This document shows, in pieces, positions 12,901 to 21,188 of a DNA stretch of 64,000 nucleotides (the first letter of the stretch is position 1; each line of letters begins with the position of its first letter). Position numbers and translations under genes: made by a program. Location of the stretch: positions 9,920,001 through 9,984,000 of the forward strand of contig OY755177.1 of NCBI GenBank assembly GCA_963576735.1, read 5' to 3'. Origin of the DNA: Bedellia somnulentella. Lineage: Eukaryota; Arthropoda; Insecta; Lepidoptera; Bedelliidae. The notes below the pieces were generated by a model that was not told where the DNA came from, searched no databases, and worked only from the letters and a program-made list of their open reading frames with translations.

Positions 12901-13111
12901 TATTATTATTTTTTTATGTCTCGTAAAATACTTTCCAAAAGCATTATTTATAAAGATGATTAAGTATACAAATATCAACATCCACATACTTACCCACTAA
13001 GTACGTCACCCGGTACATGGTCTCAAAAAATCTGTTTTCGAGTTTTCCATTCGTTAGCCGCAATGCATTAGTATTGGTAATTGTTCTCCAAATACATGTA
13101 AGTAAACGCAT
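827..13111 (-). CDS. Odorant receptor gene A (7tm_6), exons 1-3; 3' part outside window
   Basis: Insect odorant receptors are seven-pass membrane proteins that pair with the Orco co-receptor in olfactory neurons. Three exons are seen on the minus strand: 13111-12994, 2087-1903 and 990-827. Junction phases agree: exon 1 ends with one base of a Gly codon and exon 2 supplies two; exon 2 ends and exon 3 starts at codon borders; exon 3 ends with two bases of a Trp codon, as the matching exon of gene B does. The joined 155 or so residues align along their length with the start of gene B, including GFSSTDRG versus GLSSVETG, FYRYQIM versus FYRYQSM, and SAMES(A)NFDIST versus SAMEYENFDIST. Remaining exons should lie left of position 1. 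Intron 1 is about 10.9 kb and full of transposons, so the exon 1 link is the least certain part. Confidence 0.68.
1150..1532 (-). mobile_element. SINE-a copy (tRNA-headed SINE)
   Basis: This is the best full-length example of a family used below as 'SINE-a'. On its own strand it starts with a tRNA-like head (GATAGTCCAGTGGGTAGAAC, then a GTTCCAATCCTGGGACGAGC B-box region) and has a body containing TGTGGTTAATTTATCATGGT. It ends ACCCCTTCGGGGATAAACGG with a short AAACATAAAC-type tail. Confidence 0.75.
1903..2087 (-). CDS. OR gene A exon 2
   Basis: The 185-nt exon reads GFSSTDRGLYSLYSAVIQTA, then a hydrophobic segment, then ETSNLDKIIDNANVLLIHLI and FYRYQIM. It ends at donor ATG|GTACGT in phase 0. 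The pattern of two hydrophobic segments around a polar NLDKII stretch, ending in FYRYQ, is the N-terminal transmembrane 1-2 region of moth odorant receptors and matches gene B exon 1. The acceptor ATTCCAACCAG has only a weak pyrimidine tract. A truncated tandem copy lies 451 bp away. Confidence 0.8.
2373..2620 (-). pseudogene. Truncated tandem copy of OR gene A exon 2
   Basis: This stretch is nearly identical to 1922-2170 at a 451-bp offset. It repeats the acceptor side and most of exon 2 (GFSSTNRSLYSLYSAV onward to NVLLLHLIA) but breaks before FYRYQIM, so the end of the exon and its donor are missing. One changed residue is Leu to Arg in the first hydrophobic segment (GLFVRSELW). It is a partial exon duplication that cannot splice normally on its own. 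Confidence 0.78.
2700..2840 (+). mobile_element. Old SINE-b fragment
   Basis: A degraded stretch with CCCACTCATCC...AAAAGCTCTGAC...GGTATTTATGGCT matching the 3' half of SINE-b. It lies between gene A exon 2 and the next SINE-b. Confidence 0.4.
3064..3320 (-). mobile_element. SINE-b copy
   Basis: Good reference copy of a second short family, here 'SINE-b'. Read on its own strand it starts GCTGTGTAGTGTCGGCTTAG, passes GGCGATGCGGTTGGAGACCC, and ends TAGCCGTGAGTATATGTATG with a TATG-type tail. The 3' end is like that of the RTE element at 5050-6080, which suggests RTE enzymes mobilise it. Confidence 0.72.
3321..3870. other. Plain AT-rich stretch
   Basis: No coding frame, repeat unit or RNA-like structure that I can recognise. 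It is part of the long intron 1 of OR gene A. Confidence 0.45.
3945..4150. mobile_element. RTE 3'-end fragments in opposite orientation next to a tRNA-like SINE head
   Basis: At 3955-3975 TTCCCATTGGGGTAAG is the RTE 3' end on the minus strand. At 3988-4050 GAAGCTAGAGAGGTTTGCCA...CTCTGCCTACCCAATG is the same end on the plus strand. From 4052 to 4150 follows a minus-strand SINE-c head with AAATTTCGACACCGGCGGGG. The inverted pair may be a rearranged RTE tail. Confidence 0.55.
4345..4859 (-). pseudogene. LINE reverse-transcriptase C-terminal fragment
   Basis: One frame read from 4859 to 4350 gives KRVAKFKYLGHIVSEDQ, RERRAMAVRGNMLARRFARC, FKAYC then an in-frame TAA at about 4645. The same frame continues TCSLWISYTQKT, WMLLGLPRYCSASTMFAEAH and IMRKRIASIYRRTRES. 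KYLGHIV and the LPRYCSASxMFAEA block are typical of the region after the RT domain in insect non-LTR elements. It is 5'-truncated and ends near a TTTA repeat at 4340. Confidence 0.7.
5050..6080 (+). mobile_element. 5'-truncated RTE-clade LINE
   Basis: An open frame up to 6048 starts inside the reverse transcriptase. GVQGCVASPWLFNLFIDD is motif B, CLLYADDQVLLASS holds the catalytic YADD, then KEFVYLGSLFTRDG and MLRWFGHIERMDD follow in the thumb and C-terminal region. RTE elements carry AP endonuclease and RT in one ORF; here the endonuclease and the first half of RT are missing. The 332-codon frame has no stop, so the insertion is fairly young. The 3' end is GGCGTGAGAATATGTATGTA with a GTAT tail. 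It lies in intron 1 of OR gene A. Confidence 0.85.
6110..6478 (-). pseudogene. LINE 3' fragment (CR1/Jockey-like)
   Basis: The minus frame reads MLGFVKRNSNEFKPETKILL, YNSLVRSHLEFSSAAWSPSY and RLESIQRSITLHLAF. This is the post-RT block 'L...LVRS.LEY.S..W.P' common in Jockey and CR1 group elements. It is short and 5'-truncated. Confidence 0.6.
6508..7416 (-). mobile_element. Helitron H1 (non-autonomous)
   Basis: On the minus strand it starts TCATACTTATAATAAATCTG after host A and ends CTAG before host T, the Helitron rule of A|TC...CTRR|T. Just inside the 3' end is a GC-rich hairpin (CCCGTGCGAAGCGGGG). A CTGT tetranucleotide run lies at about 7270-7295. Same family as H2 at 38806-39797, in the opposite orientation. 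No Rep/helicase gene, so it depends on another element. Confidence 0.75.
7525..7745 (+). pseudogene. LINE RT fragment with catalytic FADD box
   Basis: The frame reads VYLFADDTCLITADHDVAVA, QRMMQENYDALCSWTPDLGL and SINKEKTKLMHIHSP. FADDTCLI followed by the LG(L/M)xINxxKTxLM helix is RT motif C to D. Only about 65 codons remain, close to the Helitron 5' end. Confidence 0.65.
7746..9582. other. Unassigned 1.8 kb, AT-rich
   Basis: No exon or repeat is clear except 9330-9375 (AATTAAAACAACTATTGACTT), which recurs at 30711, 31220 and 54090 and probably derives from Penelope 3' sequences. The part just before the LINE (9420-9580) is richer in GC. Confidence 0.4.
9525..12457 (+). pseudogene. LINE ORF2: AP endonuclease plus reverse transcriptase, one frameshift
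   Basis: Frame one (9525-11108) holds the AP endonuclease: FSMNIRSIYKN, DIIVLTECWLN with the catalytic Glu, VGDINID, and ITDHSPV near its end. A linker with many Lys residues follows. At about 11025-11035 the frame shifts, and frame two (to 12457) carries the RT: CLKRSIVVPIHKGG, YRPISLLP, FLDMAKAFDTV (motif A), GVPQGSILGPTLFLIYINDL (B), ITYADDTVLI (C) and IKYLGVTIDN. A small deletion between TKLCQ and FPRCLKRS explains the break. No other stop is visible. The start of the open frame before 9600 is probably host sequence. Confidence 0.85.
9583..12912 (+). mobile_element. Nearly full-length endonuclease-RT LINE (CR1/Jockey superfamily)
   Basis: The second ORF is almost whole, with a 3' UTR and a terminal TTA microsatellite (AATAAATAAATTATTATTAT). 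A microsatellite rather than poly-A tail suggests a CR1, L2 or Daphne-like clade, but the clade is not proven. No ORF1 is visible upstream, so the copy is 5'-truncated at or just before ORF2. It sits in intron 1 of OR gene A. Confidence 0.8.
12994..13111 (-). CDS. OR gene A exon 1 (candidate start exon)
   Basis: The exon begins with an ATG in good context (GAAAATG) and encodes 39 codons plus one base, ending at a strong donor, G|GTAAGTATGT. The peptide ends RFFETMYRVTYLVG. This matches gene B's PYFNLQLHFIG just before the conserved GLSS/GFSS motif. The one-base overhang fits the two-base start of exon 2. It was found by phase and alignment, not by an intact long frame, and intron 1 would be unusually long. 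Confidence 0.57.
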
Positions 13112-13283
13112 TTTCAATTGTTAAGCGATATCCTCGGCTCGTTCATTACCTTGATCTAATGGCCGTAGTTGAAACCGTAATATTTAAATATGCACGAAGA
13201 ACTACTGAGAAATTGTTTCCATTGTTTATTGGAGTAAGGATTTTCGGGGACATTAAAAAACAACATACATACATATAACATAA

Positions 13284-13595
13284 CATAAACATAACATAAA
13301 CGTTCACGCCGTTTATCCCCGAAGGGGTTGGCAGAGGTACCAATACTCCTGAACTCACATGGCAAGCGCCATCTAGTTTCCAGAGAAGGTACCCACGTTT
13401 TGCTTAGACAGTGTACTCACGTGATAGGGGGCAGGCCTATCGCCGTTTTGTACGAATACACTGTCACATGACTAAGTACAACTCAGCCATGAGGGTTTCC
13501 TCACGATGTTTTCCCTCACCGTTAGAAACCATGATAAATTAACCACACATATGACTTTAGAAAAGACAAATTGGTGTAGGCCCGTCCCAGGATTA
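13284..13595 (-). mobile_element. SINE-a copy lacking its head
   Basis: Matches the copy at 1150 from the AAACGTTCACGCC tail to the CCTGGGACGGGCC region. The tRNA-like head is replaced exactly at 13595 by SINE-b sequence. It lies just upstream of OR gene A exon 1. Confidence 0.7.
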
Positions 13596-13838
13596 CATAC
13601 ATATACTCACGGCTATAAATCCCTAGAAAGGGTAGCCAGAGCTAAGGAATTAAAAATTCCTCAGCCACTTTTAGAAGTTGCGTGGGGAAAAGATGGTAAA
13701 ATAAAGGTTGATGATGATGGGTCTCCAACCGCATCGCCCAAAAATCCCTTAAAAAGCCCCAATACCTTTAGTCCTCTTTTACGTACACCCACCGGAAGAA
13801 ATGGGGTTGTGCTATTCTAAACCGACACTACACAGCAA
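13595..13838 (-). mobile_element. SINE-b copy
   Basis: Runs from ACATACATATACTCACGGCT to CCGACACTACACAGC. Its 3' tail abuts the broken end of the SINE-a before it. Confidence 0.7.
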
Positions 13839-14180
13839 AAAACAAGTAAATGCAATATAATAATAATGGTTAATAAACATCAACAAATTGGCTACACATA
13901 TGATTTTAGACAAAACGCATTTATATCGGTCCGACTCGGGTTTTCAATTCACATCTCCTGCATAATTAATCGAATTCAAACGGACATTGCATAGATATTT
14001 GTTGGATAATTGTTTTTACTCTGTAAAAGATTTCTTAGAAAAATGCAGTATTTAGTATTTTTGACATTTCTGTATTATTATAAAAAAAATATGACATTTC
14101 TTTATTATTATTATTTTTTCGACATCTATAATTATTAAAATTTTGACTTTGTTTGACACTTTTAGTAGGTTATTGGTGAC
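13839..14180. other. AT-rich stretch with old SINE-a piece
   Basis: Positions 13890-13980 (ACACATATGATTTTAGACAAAAC...GGTCCGACTCGGGT) resemble the inner part of SINE-a on the minus strand. The rest is low-complexity TTATTA. Confidence 0.4.
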
Positions 14181-14465
14181 ATTGTATTATTATTATTACC
14201 TAAGTTTGTTTTTTGTAATTAATATGTTAATTGCCATAACTTTATATTTTATTGAAGAAAATTGACATGTTTATTGTATTGGTTCCAGTAGTTTATAGGT
14301 TTTTGTTGACATTATTTCTTTAGTTCGCATGTTTTATATAAGATTAATAATGATAAATATTCGAACGCCCATTTAAGGCAGATTAAGGATTGCGCACTTG
14401 TAAATACCTGAAGACCTTTACACCTATAATCGTCGAATAAATGCTTCATTTCATTTCATTTCATT
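14180..14465 (+). mobile_element. LINE 3' UTR end with ATTTC tail
   Basis: Ends ATCGTCGAATAAATGCTTCA followed by four ATTTC units. A polyadenylation signal followed by a simple tandem tail is the usual end of an insect non-LTR element. No coding part remains. Confidence 0.5.
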
Positions 14466-15281
14466 GCATGAAAAGCGGCGGTTCTCCTACAGAGCTGGCA
14501 CGGTTTTTGCTGATGTAAATAGTTATATAACTATCCGTGAAGAACCCATGATTCTGAAGATTATTCTGCCTTAAGATGTGATCATAGTCGTCACTGGTAC
14601 ATATTTGGCTATTGTGTTTTGTCGAACAAAATATTAGTACTATTTAACGTCACACCTTTTATTTGCATTCGGCTTATTGTAGATAACGCTGTCCTTGTCT
14701 TGTCGCCATGAGTAATATCTTCTGTTCTGTTTTTTTATTAAAGATGTTGTAAATTCTTGTCTTTAGATTCAACTGACTAGTTTAGAAAACATAAACGTCG
14801 TAATTTAAATCAAATAGATTTATAATATAATAAAAGAAGCATAAAAATAATTTTGCCGCACATAACTTAACTATCATCAATAGATACAAACAGATAAACT
14901 TGGCTATGGTTTATTAAAAATCTTATTTCATAAAAACACAGCATCAGGAGAAATATTGTATAGAAATCGGAACGTTTTATCTCTCCACGTGTATCAATAA
15001 CTAATGACGGAACAAAGTCGTCTCAATGGTACGCGTGGATTATATTCATATACACGTGCGAAACTTTGTAGAGCAAGGTCTATTTGAGGTTTGAAACGAG
15101 CTTCTTACACATATTCCTTAAATATAAGTTTAATGCTTAATCCATTAAATATTTCAAAATACAGATTTCATCGATTAACGGTGAAGATTAAGTAGAAGTT
15201 ATTGTCTTTTTGTTCATCTCAGTTTATGGATAAATTATTAACGGATAGTTGTTTCATACCGTGATTATCTATCTTCTTCTA
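14466..15281. other. Unassigned AT-rich stretch
   Basis: No coding frame, repeat family or RNA structure that I can name. Confidence 0.4.
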
Positions 15282-15567
15282 TCTATACCATAATAAGACT
15301 GCACCGAGGCCAAAACTGTACATTAAAGAAAAATAAATAAAACCAGTGGAATATGTTTAATTACACATAATATCTCAATTTTAATTTAGTACCGCCATCT
15401 CATCAGTGTTGTGAGGTTACACTCACAACAATACGCTGAGTTAGCAACCCTTTCGTTGCAAGACTTTTTAATTTTTATCTGGTTTTACTGTAATTGTTGC
15501 TTGTTTTTGTGTTTGAGTATTGTAAAAACTGTAGTCCACGCGGACGTACTCGCGGGCAAAAAGCTAG
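15282..15567 (+). mobile_element. Helitron H3, short (286 bp)
   Basis: Starts A|TCTATACCATAATAAGACTG and ends GTCCACGCGGACGTACTCGC...CTAG|T. The GTCCACGCGGAC palindrome about 20 bases before CTAG is the terminal hairpin. It looks like an internally deleted relative of H4 at 35685. Confidence 0.75.
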
Positions 15568-15990
15568 TTATCAATATGTATTGATATATAGTTTGGGTAC
15601 AGGTAATTTAAATTCAGGATTTAATTTATAATATATTATTAATTTTCTTTCTAATCAAAGTAAAAACCAGAATTATTAAAATGTGGGGGATTCGAGATAA
15701 ATCGAAACTATAACTAAAGATAATAAATACAGTTCAAGATAAATAAATAAAATCGTAAATTTACATAGTTCAAATAATAGCTAAGATTAAACTAATATTT
15801 TATTTTAGAAAATTCAATGTATTGGAATAGAGTACAATGGAAACTATTACTAAAACCATTAACTTCTATTTAGTGTTAATATTTAACTAAAATAATAATT
15901 AATGTAAGATTATCTTCACTTTATGATACAAAGATCAGACATGGTAATTAACTTTGGAGGTTTTCTACAGATGTAACAAATAGATGATAG
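15568..15990. other. Unassigned AT-rich stretch
   Basis: Nothing recognised. Confidence 0.4.
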
Positions 15991-16240
15991 ACATACATAT
16001 ACTCACGGCCATAAATCTCAAACAGGGGGAGCCAGAGCTTCCGAGCTAGAAAATCCTCAGCCACATTTAATAATAAAGAGAATAGGAGACAAGATGGAAG
16101 AAATAAAGTATCGTAAGTGATGGGTATCCAACCGCACCGCCCAAAAACCACTTAAATAAGCCCCATACCCTTAGTCGCCTCTTACGACAGCCGTGGGTAG
16201 CAAGGGGTAGTGACATTCCATGCTGGCACTACACGGCAGC
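15990..16240 (-). mobile_element. SINE-b copy
   Basis: From ACATACATATACTCACGGCC to CCGGCACTACACGGCAGC, diverged from the 3064 copy. Confidence 0.65.
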
Positions 16241-16689
16241 TAATTGTGTTTTGGCCAAAGCCAATGACATAATTCTTAACCGGATAGCGATAACTTAGCC
16301 AATGAGTATTCGACTAGAGAGCCACCAAGAGATATACAAGATATTTAAAAACTCATTTAATTTGTGCTTGCGAAGTTGATGGGGCAAGGGTATTTAGCTA
16401 GCACACAGTTCAGGTATATATTTACTCAAATTTAGAACTAAATTTAATTGGAATAACGGTATAAAGGTAACATATAAATGCATAACTGTTTCCGCGTAAA
16501 TTTTACAAGCATAATTTCTTTGAAATATCTAAGACACTATTGGATGTTGATAGAGGTAAAGGTTGTAAAAAAAAATCCAAATGCCCTTTGTCGCTTCGTG
16601 TGACATTCATGAAAATAATTGGATGAGTTCTATTTTAAGCCGAAACTGCACAGCTTTAAATATTATCAGTATTAAAATATAAGAAAAAT

Positions 16690-17130
16690 CATGATAACAA
16701 GCGTGATAGCTCATACCCGAGGTCGCGGGTTCGATTCCCGCCTGTGTCGAAATTTTTCTTTCCTTTATTTATTCTTTATTTATTAGTAACAATCCCCACA
16801 TGAGGTTTTCATGAACAAAAAGATTTAAATTATATGATAGTTAGGCGTTTTCAATATTTGCATTCTATCTGAAAAGGTAGACAAGTGGCCTTCCGAATTA
16901 GTAAAAATTCGGAGGCAGGAAACGCAAACACTATTTAAACGTGTAAAAGAAATAAAGGATAGAAGAATTTCGCGCTTGCCGCCATTGACACGGTAGCTCA
17001 ATTGGCAGAGCGACGGGGGCGTATACCCAAGGTCGCGGGTTCGATTCCCGCCTGTGTCGAAATTTTTCTTTCCTTTATTTATTAGTGATAATCCCCACAT
17101 GAAGTTTTCATGAACAAAACGATTTAAATT
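16690..17130 (+). mobile_element. SINE-c: two tRNA-like heads
   Basis: A second tRNA-headed family, here 'SINE-c'. The head at 16987-17058 folds like a tRNA: acceptor GACACGG pairs with CTGTGTC, the D arm is GCTC/GAGC, and the T arm is GCGGGTTCGATTCCCGC. A partial head lies at 16705-16750. The body between them (CCCCACATGAGGTTTTCATGAAC and CGGAGGCAGGAAACGC) recurs near 23.9-24.7 kb. A TTTATTTATTAG segment follows each head. I do not read it as a working tRNA gene because the anticodon stem is poor. Confidence 0.65.
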
Positions 17131-17839
17131 ATAGTCATGAGTATTATTGTATCTCATTTACATTTAAGTACAAACAATGGAAACTAACTTCCACTATATT
17201 AATTCCACAATGCATACGAAATCACAAATGAACATATATACACATTGTTATACACGTCATTTAGGAATCTCTTTGGTCTACGCTAGCGCTTGTAATTATC
17301 CTGAAGTGTATACTCGAGAAACTAATAACGTATTTAGACCAAAGGGAACTAAGAAATACGTTTGGCTTTATCGGTTGCAACTAGTAAAGCCGTACATACA
17401 TGTTCATCATCTAGTTAAACTTTGGAGAATAAAATATATGATTTTACATATAATGTAATATCAGATGAAAATTTCGCGTGATGCTCAATATTGTAGATGT
17501 AGAAGTATTAACATAAACGTTTGAGTTTTAAGTTAGATGTAACAATCAAATTATTTTAAAAATAACCTTACTGTCCAATTAATGTCACAAAAACAGAACT
17601 TAAAGATCATCATCGGTTCCAGAAATGCATGTTAGCAAATAATTAACGATCAATTAAGCTAAACCATCTTCGTATCGGATTTCTAGATGCTATCGAGTAA
17701 AGAAAATAAATTTAATCGGAGGTGGCACAGAGGACACGTGGACGGGACTTGTGGACAGGGGGAGACCTTTGACCAGCAGTGAGACACTGTAGTACAAACT
17801 ACATGCAAATAAAGATCAAACAAATATGAAAATCGATTC
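17131..17839. other. Unassigned, with a short LINE-like tail
   Basis: Positions 17715-17780 (GGACAGGGGGAGACCTTTGACCAGCAGTGAG) resemble a common lepidopteran LINE 3' end. The rest has no support for a gene. Confidence 0.4.
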
Positions 17840-17990
17840 TGGACGAAGAAAGTATGGATGAAAGTAAATTGATTGAGTAGTTATAGATTACAAATGGATG
17901 GTATTATTCAGAATGGAGGACACATTATAGTCAGATCTTAAAAAAATATTCATTTAGGAGCGCCTGAAGTGGTGAATTGTGCTTATGAAA
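17840..17990 (+). pseudogene. RTE fragment, decayed
   Basis: ATGGATGAAAGTAAATTGATTGA and GGAGGACACATTATAGTCAG correspond to the MDDSKLVKE and RRTHLDQ regions of the element at 5050-6080. Stops and deletions are present. Confidence 0.6.
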
Positions 17991-19131
17991 ACAATGAATA
18001 ATGTAATTTAAACTATTTGAAGATATAATGGATAATCATTAATTATTCGTTCCTACGTAAATATTACTAAAAGCTGAAACATTGAATGACTATTCATAGT
18101 TTTGTGTTTCAATCTGGGTATGCCATCTGTTTTTGTTGTCCCGGTGACACTAGACCACAAAGGAATATCGGTTTTCATTGTGAGCCCCAATGTTACTTGA
18201 ACTTTATAACATTGCGTTAAAATGTGATGAAATATTTTAGTAATCTACCTTGGAAATACCAGCAGTGCATGTAATGTTTAGCACTTTTTATATACCATGA
18301 TCAAAAAATTGTTGTAGCATTCTTTGAAAAAAAGAAAAAACAAGTAATATGTATAATATTTTTATAATTTAACGTGGAAACTGATAGTTTATACACAGGA
18401 GAAGTGCATAAAGCTATTTTTGTTGTGAAGCTATGCATTTAAAAACATTGTAACAATAAAATTTTACTACACACGCTACCGAGTTGGACTTGATACGTAT
18501 TTTATACAATTTTATTTATTAATACACCAGATACCTAAATGTTGTTTGTCTTTATTAAATTTGTCCGTAAATTTTCTGAAATTATAATGGAAGTTATGGT
18601 CAAATCACTGGATAACGTCCAGTATTATAAAATCCCAAGGCTTTTTCTCAACATCAACATTAATTACCAAAATTTTTGTGCTTATGATTAATTCGCATGT
18701 GTCAAGCCAGATCTTTGAGTAAGTTTATTAATTGAAAGACCATAATTCTCTATTCATTAAATAAAGTCTTCACTATTTATATTCATTTATACAATCTGTC
18801 ATGTGAGTTGCTTGTGATAGGTAAATTTATTGGAAAATTATAAGTGTTTGCAAAGGTTGTTATTATTTCTGCTTTCTGTGATCCTGAACTTTTTAATTCA
18901 TAAATAATATAAAATGCATTTTTTTATGTTAACAGTTTATTTATTTGGTTTGCAAATAAAGTCTTTTACTCTATTCAGATCTAAAAACCTTATAAATATT
19001 AAAATAAAACGAAATACAGTCACTATTTAATGATTTAGCGTGAAGCAATCATAGTTTACGAATTAATTAATTATATTGCCTACTCAAGTAGCAATGCAAT
19101 AACTACGCTTTTTAACTAAAGGCTATTTCGT
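17991..19131. other. Unassigned AT-rich stretch, 1.1 kb
   Basis: Nothing recognised on either strand. It lies between OR genes B and A. Confidence 0.4.
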
Positions 19132-19134
19132 TTA

Positions 19135-20007
19135 GGGCCAGTTTCACCACTCACAGAAAAACTCTCTGATAGTCTATTCGGCACTTATCTGCCGGATAAA
19201 TAACAAGTTTCGGTTTCACAGGTGTCAGATAGTAATATCTTGCAGATAAACTCCCTGGTATCTTATCAGTCATATCAAGTGGCTGTTAAATTCTTATCTG
19301 GCAGATAAGAAACTTTCTTCTCATTTTTTTCATAATTTACCGCCTCTTGTAGACTGTAAATTATGAAACTGCTTTACCAATGTTCAAATTGTAATAAGAA
19401 GTGCTCTAACATGGACCTATTTGAATTTTCGGAATAATTTTTAATATATATTTTTTGGCCTCTGCAAAGCGACAACAACAAGTCCGTTTCTTCCTGAGTG
19501 AAGTTAACGTTCATTTCAAGTTTTTTTTCCATAGTGAATTATAAAAACGAAATTCAACACAGCAAAAAAGCAAAAAAAAGTTGCACAAACAAACACTTCA
19601 CTCGGTTGCCCAACAGCATTTGCGTTCCGTTTCGGGATTCCATTCCTCACTAAAGCTCTTAAATTGTAATTCATAATTGTGTGACATACACACGGTAACA
19701 AACATTTAAAAGCATTTTTCTAAATAAAAAACATTGTTTCTGATTGTAGTATTAATAAAACTGTTGGTTTTATGACAATTCAAAATGTTTTTAATAAGAC
19801 TTAATTTACAAATATTAAAACTAAACGCATAAAAGCGAAGTTGCCGTCTTGTTTATTCTTATGGGGCAGGTAAATTTAACTAACGGGTAATTTATCTAAT
19901 AGATAGATGGTGAAACCTACAAAAATATCAGCCACTTTTATTCATCAGATAACGTGATGTGGCAGATAACTATCTGAAACTTTATCTGTAAGCGGTGAAA
20001 CTGGCCC
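19135..20007 (-). mobile_element. Harbinger-type non-autonomous element, copy 1
   Basis: 873 bp flanked by a TTA target duplication. The terminal inverted repeat starts GGGCCAGTTTCACC, and inner short repeats contain CAGATAA/TTATCTG. TTA duplication and 14-bp GGGCC ends fit PIF/Harbinger. On the minus strand a decayed frame (RNGIPKRNANAVGQPSEVFV then a hydrophobic stretch) matches the longer frame in the copy at 52633. No transposase is present. Confidence 0.72.
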
Positions 20008-20058
20008 TTAGACAACTAAATATGACATGATAATTTTCATAATGTATTCTTATATAGT

Positions 20059-20112
20059 TCAATCCTGGACTTGCAGCATAACTGTCAATGCACTGTACGA
20101 TGTTTTTAACAG
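20059..20112 (-). CDS. OR gene B exon 8 (terminal)
   Basis: Acceptor TTTTATTTTCAG followed by 17 codons and TGA: LLKTSYSALTVMLQVQD. The K(S/T)SYS..T(V/L)L pattern is the usual end of insect odorant receptors. The intron before it contains two SINE-b insertions. Confidence 0.85.
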   Translation of the reverse strand: MLKTSYSALTVMLQVQD

Positions 20113-21152
20113 CTGAAAATAAAAATGTATAGATTAATTTAAGAGTTCCAAAAAAGTATTTTGATTGGGATTACTAGTCAAGATGAATGAAAGTGAACTT
20201 TTATTTGATATACAACTAACAAATAATAAAAGACAGATTCGCTACACACCGGAAGCAAAGGTATTTTACCACTGAATTAGAACATTATTTTATACATTTC
20301 GCAGACGCTTCAACTCATAAACCTATTAACAAAAGTTTTACACTACATCGTCGTCATCGTTGACTTGACACTACTCAATTTAGGGTTAATATCAACACCT
20401 TTTAGCTGACGAAACAGGTTTTGATGCATCTACAATTAATCTTGTCCCCAATCAACTTCCAAATGTGGCTCAAGAGTTTCTAGCTCTAAAGCTCTGACTG
20501 TCCCTTTTTGGGATTTATGGTCGTCAGTATATGTAGGTATGTTTGCCGTGTAGTGTCGGCTTAGATTGCCGTGTAGTGTCGGCTTAGAATAACACTACCC
20601 CATTTCTACCCGTGGGGGATCGTAAGAGGCGACTAAGGGTATAGGGGGCTTTTTAAATGATTTTTGGGCGATGTGGTTGGAGACGTCACCAAAAACATTT
20701 ATTATAACCATCTTTTCCCAATCAACTTCCAAAAGTGGCTGAGGAATTTTTCATTCCAAAGCTCTGGCTTAAGGGATTTATAGCCGTGAGTATATGTATG
20801 TATGTCTTTAATTAAGTAAGTATAATTTGCATCTTTCAAAAAACTTGGGTTATATTTTTATATTTACCGTGCCATATGAAACTAAGGAAAGATCATAGAT
20901 TCCTCCAGCAGTAAGCATCAAAGGCTTCCGAGCCCTGGATACGACTATCAAGAGTCGGGAAATGATTTCAGGCCACTGAGACACCTCGCCTTCCCAGCCT
21001 GAGTTGTAAACAGCGTCTGCTATTTGCTCACTCTATAACAAATACTTAACAATATACATCTATACCTATATATATATATATAGTACAGATATTATATATA
21101 TATATATATATATATAAAAAATAAAATATATATATATATATATATTTTATAT

Positions 21153-21188
<36 letters not shown>

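Noticed and set aside
16987..17058. A functional tRNA gene
   Set aside because: Acceptor, D and T arms pair, but the anticodon stem is poor and the same head recurs with a shared body at 23.9-24.7 kb, so it is a SINE.
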